Part shown: positions 7,043-11,381 of the stretch, piece by piece
Layout of the letters: the number at the start of each line of letters is the position of its first letter
Position numbering within the stretch: position 1 is the first letter of the stretch
Notes under the pieces: generated by a model
Seen by the model: only the letters and a program-made list of their open reading frames with translations
The model's database searches: none
What the model was told of the DNA's origin: nothing
Program-made: the position numbers and the translations under genes
Assembly: GCA_014896635.1 (NCBI GenBank)
Contig: JADBKA010000149.1
Span: 1 to 11,381, forward strand
Origin: Ktedonobacteraceae bacterium
Lineage (GTDB): Bacteria > Chloroflexota > Ktedonobacteria > Ktedonobacterales > Ktedonobacteraceae
Length of the DNA stretch: 11,381 bases
Direction: 5' to 3'

Positions 7043-7846
7043 ATGCAAGATCAGGGATACTTCGGCAAAAACAGCATCACCTGGAAAGTTGCGCGTGAAT
7101 CTATCCTGAATCTGGGTGGAGCGAGAGCGGTATTGATGCAACTGGCCCATCCACTGGTAGCGATGGGTGTCAGCGAGCACAGCAGCTACCTGCGCGATCC
7201 CCTCAGACGGACTATGAGCACCTTTATGCTCGGCCAGATGCTCACCTTCGGCTCGACGCAAACGGCGCGCCGGGCCGCACATGCGATCAACTCCCTGCAC
7301 AGAGGCGTACGCGGTTCGCTGCCATTTAGCGCCGGCGCTTACCGCAAAGGCACGCCCTATTCTGCTAGCGATCCGCGCTTACTGCTCTGGGTACACGCGA
7401 CGCTGGTTGATACGATTCTGCTCATGTATCCGCTGTTCATTGGCCCGCTCAGTCCTGAAGAGCAGGACCGCTACTACCAGGAGTCGAAGAGGGTTGCCGC
7501 CCTGCTAGGGCTGGACGCGGCAGACATGCCGGCAACGGTGAATGAGCTGCGCCGCTATGTGGATGTGATGGTTCACAGCGATCAACTGGCGGCGACTCCC
7601 CAGGCGCGGCAACTGGCGCGAGTGGTGCTCTTCCCGCCGGTACCGGCGATCCTTCGTCCGCTACTGCTGCTCCAATTGCAACTGACGATAGCCCTGCTGC
7701 CGCAGCGGGTCCGCGAGATCTACGGCCTGGAATGGGGTTCCGTTCGCCAGACACTCTTCCACCTGACGGCGACCGGCATGCGTACCGTTCTTCCCCGCTT
7801 GCCAGCCAGCATGCGCATATTGCCCGTGACACAGAAGTTGATGTAA
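7043..7846 (+). CDS. MpaB/DUF2236 family oxygenase-like protein
   Basis: A predicted 267-residue protein of the family that includes fungal MpaB and bacterial latex-clearing-type enzymes, some of which are haem b oxygenases. Visible family marks are ARAVLMQLAHPLVAMGVSEHS (27-47, with His36 and His46), a DPLRR segment (52-56), the FGSTQTARRA region, LHRGVRG (85-91, His86), and the diagnostic SDPRLLLWVHATLVDT (109-124, His118). A C-terminal hydrophobic stretch (about 205-225) may associate with membrane. ATG 7043 is preferred because AAAGG lies ten bases upstream. An in-frame TTG at 7025 has no ribosome site. It stands alone, separated from the ABC operon by a repeat element. Substrate and reaction are not predictable; oxygenase activity is inferred from the family and requires haem. 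Confidence 0.88.
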   Translation: MQDQGYFGKNSITWKVARESILNLGGARAVLMQLAHPLVAMGVSEHSSYLRDPLRRTMSTFMLGQMLTFGSTQTARRAAHAINSLHRGVRGSLPFSAGAYRKGTPYSASDPRLLLWVHATLVDTILLMYPLFIGPLSPEEQDRYYQESKRVAALLGLDAADMPATVNELRRYVDVMVHSDQLAATPQARQLARVVLFPPVPAILRPLLLLQLQLTIALLPQRVREIYGLEWGSVRQTLFHLTATGMRTVLPRLPASMRILPVTQKLM

Positions 7847-7852
7847 CAGGGA

Positions 7853-7879
7853 AGCGCCGCCTGACACGGGGCTGGCGCT
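7853..7879 (+). terminator. Weak hairpin after the MpaB-like gene
   Basis: AGCGCC (7853-7858) pairs with GGCGCT (7874-7879) over a 15-base loop, seven bases after the stop. Only pyrimidine-rich sequence follows, without a clear T run, so terminator function is uncertain. Confidence 0.3.
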
Positions 7880-7906
7880 CTCCTGGGCCTTCCCCTCTTT
7901 CCGTTC
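7871..7906 (+). repeat. CTCCTGG/CTCTTTCCGTTC repeat, copy 1
   Basis: The segment running from GCTGGCGCT through CTCCTGGGCC to CTCTTTCCGTTC resembles two adjacent stretches near 11061-11095 and 11120-11150, which share CTCCTGGACCTCCCT and, in one case, CTCTTTCCGTTC. It appears to be a degenerate member of the same GC-rich dispersed repeat. Confidence 0.5.
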
Positions 7907-7932
7907 AGTTACCCCCTATGGGAAGAATTCCC

Positions 7933-7999
7933 GATCTGCTTCCCACTATCCTGCCCACCCCGGAGCCGCCTCGCACAACCCCCGGCACATGAGGGGCGG
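7933..7999 (+). repeat. 68-base dispersed repeat (module 2), copy 1
   Basis: Matches 10478-10545 with one substitution and one single-base deletion over 68 positions. It contains the 20-base submodule GCTTCCCACGATCCTGCCCA (here with T for G, 7938-7957) and ends in GAGGGGCGG. No protein-coding signal is evident: the reading frames through it are short. Confidence 0.85.
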
Positions 8000-8047
8000 G
8001 CAGCATCGGCATCGGGGCTATAAGATCTTGCCTACCATAAAGCAGGA

Positions 8048-8096
8048 GAAGATGTGGCAACCCACAAATAGTGTGGGAACGACATTCATGGCGAGT
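8048..8096 (+). repeat. 49-base dispersed repeat (module 3), copy A
   Basis: Starts GAAGATG and ends ATTCATGGCGAGT. It is 40 of 49 identical to an inverted copy at 10620-10668 and 34 of 43 identical to 9201-9243. Each copy opens with ATG in a short frame, but substitutions between copies fall mostly at first and second codon positions, so it is probably non-coding. Confidence 0.75.
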
Positions 8097-8112
8097 ACCC
8101 CCGATCCGACAA

Positions 8113-8132
8113 GCTTCCCACGATCCTGCCCA
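8113..8132 (+). repeat. 20-base submodule GCTTCCCACGATCCTGCCCA
   Basis: Identical to 10483-10502 and one base different from 7938-7957. It lies 16 bases after module 3 here. A degenerate copy (16 of 20) lies 18 bases from the inverted module 3, at 10582-10601 on the - strand, so modules 3 and 1 appear to travel together. Confidence 0.75.
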
Positions 8133-8206
8133 TGTCGAACTGCCCAGAACAGGTCCCGGCACGAGCGTTACTGATCCTGCAAAGGAAATCTCGTTGTGAC
8201 AGAGAT

Positions 8207-8596
8207 TTATGCGTCCCTGACTCCATCTGGCTCAAGTCGATAGACGCGATTCGTACAGTCCTGAGCAGACAGGTATCTGACGGCTGTCAATACTGCCGTA
8301 GCAAGCTCGGCAACGGATGTTCCACGTGGAAACGCGCGCAGCACGAGTATACCCGCATGAGGGGGCGGAAATGCCATCTGATTCAGGTAGTCGGTATCGA
8401 AGGTGATGATGAGAAGACGATGAGCGCGGGCATAGGCAAAAATCGCCGTGTCCGGCTGCGCACGTAAGCCAACATCGTAGACGCGCATGGCAGTATAGTC
8501 GGCTTGCCGGAGCGTCACGAGTACCTTGCGCGGAATGTTTTCATCCAACAACAATGTGGGAAGGCGGTTGATCTCACGCTGCTGCAACACCCTCAC
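8207..8596 (-). CDS. DUF5615 PIN-like toxin
   Basis: A predicted 129-residue protein with a PIN-like fold, the usual toxin partner of DUF433 antitoxins. TLLLDENIPRKVLVTLRQ (14-31) carries the acidic Asp18/Glu19 near the start of the domain. YDVGLRAQPDTAIFAYARAHR follows (Asp41, Asp49), then LLIITFDTDYLNQ with Asp67 and Asp69, matching the conserved acidic cluster thought to bind metal for RNA cleavage. The C-terminal part (HAGILVLR onward) fits the remaining Rossmann-like strands. The start is taken as GTG 8596, whose GTGA overlaps the antitoxin stop by four bases. GTG 8590 is an alternative. Earlier in-frame codons would run deep into the antitoxin gene and read as a shadow. The coupled overlap means the toxin is made only when the antitoxin is translated. 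Confidence 0.85.
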   Translation of the reverse strand: MRVLQQREINRLPTLLLDENIPRKVLVTLRQADYTAMRVYDVGLRAQPDTAIFAYARAHRLLIITFDTDYLNQMAFPPPHAGILVLRAFPRGTSVAELATAVLTAVRYLSAQDCTNRVYRLEPDGVRDA

Positions 8597-8862
8597 CTCA
8601 TCATAACGGTTTCCAGGGCATCGGCATAGCCCTTGACATACTGTCTCTGCTCCGGGCTGAGGGCAAGCACAGCCTGTATCTGTTCGGGCGAGAGATCGTA
8701 CTCCTGGCAAATGTCAGAGATAGCCATGCCCTGTTCAAGATGTCCGAGAATACGATCCACAAACACGCGCGTTCCCTCGATAACAGGTCGCCCGCTATTA
8801 ATCTGCGGGTCTTGCACAATCCCCGCGCTGATGCTGCGTACTGCTCGTAGAGCCATCGACAC
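8593..8862 (-). CDS. DUF433 family antitoxin
   Basis: A predicted 89-residue DNA-binding-type protein, the first gene of the toxin-antitoxin pair. The family hallmark is INSGRPVIEGTRVFVDRIL (21-39), where the G-x-P-x-I-x-G-T-R pattern is diagnostic of DUF433. It is followed by a helix-turn-helix-like stretch, LEQGMAISDICQEYDLSPEQIQAVL (42-66). Length is normal for the family. Two starts compete: GTG 8862, five bases after AAGGAG, and ATG 8856, eleven bases after it. The first is used here and the difference is two residues. By analogy with other type II systems it probably neutralises the DUF5615 partner and represses its own promoter, which lies about 50 bases upstream. Confidence 0.9.
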   Translation of the reverse strand: MSMALRAVRSISAGIVQDPQINSGRPVIEGTRVFVDRILGHLEQGMAISDICQEYDLSPEQIQAVLALSPEQRQYVKGYADALETVMMR

Positions 8863-8908
8863 TTGCTCTCCTTTTGATTTTCGTTCCGGTGGTCACTCAT
8901 CTCCTTCT

Positions 8909-8917
8909 ATCATATCA
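8909..8917 (-). promoter_or_regulatory. Extended -10 promoter for the toxin-antitoxin operon
   Basis: On the - strand, TGATATGAT reads as TG-n-TATGAT, an extended -10 element with 5 of 6 core matches. No good -35 lies 17 bases upstream, which extended -10 promoters can tolerate. Transcription would start near 8902, giving a leader of about 40 bases. Confidence 0.45.
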
Positions 8918-9104
8918 CATGTGTATCCCTGGCACTCCACTGGCACCGGGAGCAAGCTCCTGAGAGAGATCCCAGGGCGACCGCAAGGGATCTTCCTGGT
9001 GGGCAACATCCTACCCTCACAATCAGGAGAAGTTAAGCACTCTTATACAGCTATGGGTAGCTCAGCTACATGTAACGACGCTTTTAAAAACGACTTCTTC
9101 AGAT
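8918..9104. other. Gap without a recognised gene
   Basis: I see no convincing gene here. A 7-bp inverted repeat (AGATCCC 8967-8973 with GGGATCT 8987-8993) surrounds GGGCGACCGC, which resembles the GGGCGACC hairpin of the element at 6888. A frame crossing this part of the gap is a shadow of the antitoxin on its left side. Confidence 0.4.
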
Positions 9105-9140
9105 GAGGGGCGGGCAGCATCGTGGGTTGCTGCATCTTCT
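9105..9140 (-). repeat. Repeat fragment: module 1-like joined to the start of module 3
   Basis: GAGGGGCGGGCAGCATCG (9105-9122) is identical to 7991-8008. CGGGCAGCATCGTGGGTTGC (9111-9130) is 16 of 20 identical to the reverse complement of the 20-base submodule. It runs straight into TTGCTGCATCTTCT (9127-9140), which is the reverse complement of the start of module 3 as seen at 10620-10668. The order differs from that of the other sites. Confidence 0.6.
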
Positions 9141-9200
9141 CTTTGTTGATGGCGGGCAAGATCATGAGAAGTGAGAGATATTCTCCACTTCAAAGCAAGA

Positions 9201-9249
9201 AAAGATGCACCAAACCACAAATATTGCGGGAATGCCATTCATGAATCTG
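9201..9249 (+). repeat. 49-base dispersed repeat (module 3), copy C
   Basis: AAAGATGCACC to ATTCATG aligns without gaps to copy A at 34 of its first 43 positions and diverges after that. It is preceded by AAAGCAAGAA, matching the AAAGCAGGAG that precedes copy A. It lies head-to-head with the inverted module start at 9127-9140. Confidence 0.6.
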
Positions 9250-9307
9250 TTGGGAAATTTCCAATCTCTGCTCACTTTGAGCGGGAATGTCCTTCCTCAG
9301 TCATATG

Positions 9308-9808
9308 TCAGATCTCTTTGTGTGGCGCACCATCGAGCCAGCGCCGGATCAAGTTGCTGTGCTCTTCGTAGTGCTCGCAGATCTCGCCCTCGATGTAGCG
9401 CCAGATGGGCCATTCGGGACTGCCGGGGACAGGCCTGGCGAGATCTTGCTCACTCAGAGATTCCACCGCAGCGAACGCACGCTGATATGAGATCTGAAAG
9501 GCCGCCTCCACCTCGGCCAGGGGACGATCCTTGTTTTGCTGATAGAGATACTCGTTGACCTCCTCTTCAGTTTTGAACTCCGGCAGAAACTCGGCTGGAG
9601 GCTTGCCCGCAATCAAGCTTTGGATGCGATCTGGCAGCAGATCCTGGTAGGCTGTGATGTGCGCGACGTTATCTTTGACCGACCATGAGCTATTGACCCC
9701 AGGAGTCGTCTTCTGCTCCTCGTTGAGCGTTGCGAGCAACGTGTTCAAGTGTTCGTAGGCCGTCTTCACCTTTTCTAAGAGGGTCGCCTTCTTAATTGTT
9801 TCAACCAT
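9308..9808 (-). CDS. ClbS/DfsB-like four-helix bundle protein (DUF1706, DinB fold)
   Basis: A predicted 166-residue soluble protein. It begins with a helical ATLLEKVKTAYEHLNTLLATL segment. The family motif WSVKDNVAHITAYQD (42-56) supplies His50, and a second motif EHYEEHSNLIRRWL supplies His146 and His150 in an H-x3-H arrangement near the C-terminus. These three histidines correspond to the metal triad of DinB-superfamily proteins. ClbS itself protects cells from the genotoxin colibactin, but most relatives have unknown substrates, so no substrate is proposed here. A GGGA ribosome site precedes ATG 9808 by seven bases. The start overlaps the stop of the upstream DinB gene by eight bases, so the two are very probably co-translated. 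It is followed directly by a repeat copy and no clear terminator. Confidence 0.85.
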   Translation of the reverse strand: MVETIKKATLLEKVKTAYEHLNTLLATLNEEQKTTPGVNSSWSVKDNVAHITAYQDLLPDRIQSLIAGKPPAEFLPEFKTEEEVNEYLYQQNKDRPLAEVEAAFQISYQRAFAAVESLSEQDLARPVPGSPEWPIWRYIEGEICEHYEEHSNLIRRWLDGAPHKEI

Positions 9809-10313
9809 CTTCAGATCCCTTTCTCATGTGCATCGTGTCCGCGATTCCTGCAATTTGTTTGATATGCGACTTTTCATGGACAACCAGCCGCTCCGCATAG
9901 GATAGTACGGTCCGTTCGAGGACTTTTCCTACCATCGAAACGTGCGCCGAGCGTTCCCAGGCATCGACCGGCAACAGGGAGAGGACAGCCAGCAGATCGG
10001 CACGTTGCTTCGTAAAGGCGTCGAGCGAGGGCTGGAATGCCAGTTCAGGATAGTTCGTTTGCTTGATCCAGGTGCGGGGACTCACCGCCCGCCACGTCGG
10101 CTGATCCTTGCTGAGGATCGTCATGATGGAATTACCCCAGACGTCAGCACACGCACGCAGATGGGCGAGTACCTCGTTGGCGGACCACTCATCGGGGGTG
10201 GGTCTCATCTGCAACTCTTCGGGTTCGAGATCGGCAGTAAACGCGGCGATGCGCGTTGGCGTTTCTGCAAGCAGGGTCAGAACCCGCTCAATCCTAAGTG
10301 ATGTGCCGGGCAT
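9801..10313 (-). CDS. DinB family protein
   Basis: A predicted 170-residue four-helix bundle protein of the DinB/YfiT superfamily. PTPDEWSANEVLAHLRACADVW (39-59) carries the conserved Trp and His51. RLVVHEKSHIKQI (142-154) supplies His146 and His150, completing the likely metal-binding triad, with the usual Gln after it. Members are often metal-dependent hydrolases or thiol (bacillithiol/mycothiol) transferases, but many have no assigned reaction, and none is assigned here. AAGGAGG sits seven bases before ATG 10313, a strong ribosome site. It is the first gene of a two-gene unit with the ClbS-like gene, overlapping it by eight bases. Both proteins share the same fold, suggesting tandem specialisation of one ancestral type or a heteromeric partner. 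Confidence 0.88.
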   Translation of the reverse strand: MPGTSLRIERVLTLLAETPTRIAAFTADLEPEELQMRPTPDEWSANEVLAHLRACADVWGNSIMTILSKDQPTWRAVSPRTWIKQTNYPELAFQPSLDAFTKQRADLLAVLSLLPVDAWERSAHVSMVGKVLERTVLSYAERLVVHEKSHIKQIAGIADTMHMRKGSEDG

Positions 10314-10346
10314 GTGGCGTCCTCCTTCCTGCTTCTTTTCTCGAAC

Positions 10347-10355
10347 ATCCTATCA
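10347..10355 (-). promoter_or_regulatory. Possible extended -10 promoter for the DinB pair
   Basis: On the - strand TGATAGGAT reads as TG-n-TAGGAT (4 of 6 core). A TTGACC lies nearby but only 11 bases from it, too close to serve as -35. Initiation near 10340 would leave a leader of about 27 bases. Confidence 0.3.
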
Positions 10356-10477
10356 CAAAAAGCGGTCAAATCTGGTCCGCATTGCAGGCTCTTGAGAAGA
10401 GGCCCTTGAGTATGAATGCATCAGCCTCTGGTCGCTCGAATTGACAAAAACAGTAAGTAAACGAGGGATCTGAACAT

Positions 10478-10545
10478 GATCTGCTTCCCACGATCCTGCC
10501 CACCCCGGAGCCGCCTCGCACAACCCCCGGCACGATGAGGGGCGG
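10478..10545 (+). repeat. 68-base dispersed repeat (module 2), copy 2
   Basis: Near-identical to 7933-7999 (one substitution, one indel) and in the same orientation, although the adjacent module 3 is inverted here. It contains the perfect 20-base submodule at 10483-10502. Confidence 0.85.
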
Positions 10546-10619
10546 CGCACCTGGATGGGGTTGGGGGTGTCGCAGGCGGCCTGGGCATGGATGTGGGAAG
10601 CCCGGAAGGAATTGGGGGG

Positions 10620-10668
10620 ACTCGTCATGAATGCCGTTGCTACACTATTTTGGAGTTGCTGCATCTTC
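10620..10668 (-). repeat. 49-base dispersed repeat (module 3), copy B, inverted
   Basis: On the - strand it reads GAAGATGCAGCAAC to CATTCATGACGAGT, 40 of 49 identical to copy A. It overlaps the 3' end of the HEAT-like gene and supplies that gene's last seven codons and its TAG stop. A degenerate 20-base submodule (16 of 20) follows 18 bases later on the same strand (10582-10601). Confidence 0.75.
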
Positions 10669-10923
10669 ACTTATTTCTTTACGTTTTTCTATCTCTAACC
10701 ACTCCTCCACCGCCACCCGCACAACCTCCACAGGAAACTCACGCGCTTGCTCCAGCGCCCGCCGCGCCTCATCTGTCACCGGGCTGGCGCGCCTTATTGC
10801 CTCTGCACAAGCTCTCTGGAGAGCCTGATCCTGAGTATCCTGTGCAAGCGCCAGTACATGCGCCACTTCCCGCTCCGTGCGCATGGGCAGATAGCGTATA
10901 ATTTCTAACGCAGCCCACCGCAC
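10645..10923 (-). CDS. HEAT-like alpha-helical repeat protein, likely C-terminal fragment
   Basis: The visible frame encodes about 92 residues from GTG 10923, made of paired amphipathic helices such as VRWAALEIIRYLP and LQRACAEAIRRA, plus VVRVAVEEWLEIE. This fits HEAT/armadillo-type repeats that bind proteins; it shows no catalytic residues. A plausible protein-like frame (EEEGERIARVACSFLSAGAE) continues upstream of this GTG to about 10985 with no ATG, GTG or TTG in frame, then runs into the GC-rich hairpin repeat and a stop near 11098. The gene has therefore probably lost its 5' end, or uses a non-standard start after the GGAGGAGGG at 10975-10984. The last codons (EDAATPK) come from a dispersed repeat, so both ends look altered. 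Treat as partial or pseudogene-like. Confidence 0.5.
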   Translation of the reverse strand: MRWAALEIIRYLPMRTEREVAHVLALAQDTQDQALQRACAEAIRRASPVTDEARRALEQAREFPVEVVRVAVEEWLEIEKRKEISEDAATPK

Positions 10924-11053
10924 TTCAGCGCCTGCTGACAGGAAAGAACAGGCAACCCTCGCAATTCGCTCTCCCTCCTCCTCTATGTCTCCCTTCTCTC
11001 CTAAAGGGGAGAAAGGGAAAAAGAAGGTTTCGGGGGGACACCCCCCGGCCCCG

Positions 11054-11135
11054 CCAGGAGGGCCTCGCCCTCCTGGACCTCCCTCTTTCCGTTCCGTCTA
11101 TGTCTCCCCTGCCAGGAGGGCTGGCGTCCTCCTGG
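11054..11135. repeat. Tandem CCAGGAGG hairpins, GC-rich intergenic repeat
   Basis: Two hairpins lie in tandem. CCAGGAGGGC (11054-11063) pairs with GCCCTCCTGG (11067-11076) over a 3-base loop, and CCAGGAGG (11112-11119) pairs with CCTCCTGG (11128-11135) over 8 bases. Each is followed by ACCTCCCT. The left neighbour contains GGGGGG ACA CCCCCC (11032-11046). Translated on the - strand it gives low-complexity Pro/Gly sequence, so it is not coding. Confidence 0.7.
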
Positions 11136-11263
11136 ACCTCCCTTTCTTCCAACAGAATCTTATGGGCGCCCTGGCAGTTTTATCTCTATAAACGCATGTA
11201 TACAGCTAAAATATAACATATCCGGGACGGCCAGGGAGAGACATACACCTGAAACTCGGCACA

Positions 11264-11272
11264 TGCTATAAT
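11264..11272 (+). promoter_or_regulatory. Extended -10 promoter for the gene at the window end
   Basis: TGCTATAAT is a perfect extended -10 element (TG-n-TATAAT). No strong -35 is seen 17 bases upstream. Initiation near 11279 leaves a leader of about 94 bases. Confidence 0.65.
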
Positions 11273-11276
11273 GTTG

Positions 11277-11351
11277 CGCTAGAGACCTTTATCCGCTTCA
11301 GTCCCTGCTGTCTTCTCTCAGGAGAGCAGCGCCCCTACCGCAATTCTAGCG
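11277..11351 (+). promoter_or_regulatory. Structured 5' leader with end-to-end pairing
   Basis: CGCTAGA (11277-11283), at the expected 5' end of the message, can pair with TCTAGCG (11345-11351), which ends just before the ribosome site AAGGA (11358-11362). Inside lies a hairpin at 11307-11330 (GCTG/CAGC plus CTCT/AGAG with a bulge). I do not recognise it as a known riboswitch class. Confidence 0.4.
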
Positions 11352-11372
11352 AGAAGTAAGGAATAATCGCCC

Positions 11373-11381
11373 ATGTCTTAC
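11373..11381 (+). CDS. Start of a gene running off the window edge
   Basis: ATG TCT TAC (Met-Ser-Tyr) is all that is visible. It is called a gene start because a promoter, a leader and AAGGA ten bases upstream precede it. Product unknown. Confidence 0.45.

Noticed and set aside
7905..8162. An 85-codon - strand frame across the repeats after the MpaB-like gene
   Set aside because: It consists almost entirely of repeat modules and its similarity to a frame near 10587 is explained by the repeated DNA in reverse orientation, not by a shared protein.
8051..8173. A conserved short peptide gene starting M-x-Q-x-x-N at 8051, 9205 and 10664 (-)
   Set aside because: The three frames align without gaps at the start, but between copies A and B eight of nine substitutions fall at first or second codon positions, and the frames diverge soon after. 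This is the pattern of a non-coding repeat.
10441..10469. Perfect TTGACA at 10441 as a + strand promoter
   Set aside because: The hexamer 17 bases downstream (AGGGAT) is a poor -10, and no + strand gene follows in this gap.

Overview
This 11.4 kb window is bacterial chromosomal DNA of moderately high GC. It carries exported lipoproteins, a sedolisin (S53) protease, a quaternary-amine ABC importer, an MpaB-like protein, a DUF433/DUF5615 toxin-antitoxin pair and two DinB-fold proteins, and its gaps are rich in repeats. This mix suggests a Chloroflexota bacterium of the Ktedonobacteria type. That placement is inferred from gene content and was not tested by a search.

Layout: (1) 1-1200, + strand: the tail of a TolB-like beta-propeller protein, then an amicyanin-like cupredoxin lipoprotein with its own promoter and a terminator hairpin. 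(2) 1225-2934, - strand: a membrane-anchored or secreted S53 peptidase with pro-domain. (3) 3115-6768, + strand: a four-gene osmoprotectant (betaine/choline/carnitine-type) importer operon in the order ATPase, permease, permease, binding lipoprotein. It has a sigma-A-like promoter and a terminator-like hairpin in its leader. (4) 6782-7020: a nested repeat element, then an MpaB/DUF2236 family protein (7043-7846). (5) 7850-8200: mosaic repeats. (6) 8207-8862, - strand: DUF433 antitoxin followed by DUF5615 PIN-like toxin, translationally coupled. (7) 8863-9307: a repeat-bearing gap. (8) 9308-10313, - strand: a DinB-family gene overlapping a ClbS/DfsB-like gene. (9) 10314-11160: more mosaic repeats around the C-terminal part of a HEAT-like protein, then GC-rich hairpins. 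(10) 11264-11381: an extended -10 promoter and structured leader ahead of a gene that begins at the window edge.

The genes form small independent units: the importer as one operon, the toxin-antitoxin pair as one, and the DinB pair as one. I see no convincing undescribed multi-gene system. The least explained content is non-coding. A dispersed repeat family is built from at least three modules that recur in three gaps in different orders and orientations, and one copy supplies the 3' end of a reading frame. The ABC operon also has an unrecognised, possibly attenuating leader.
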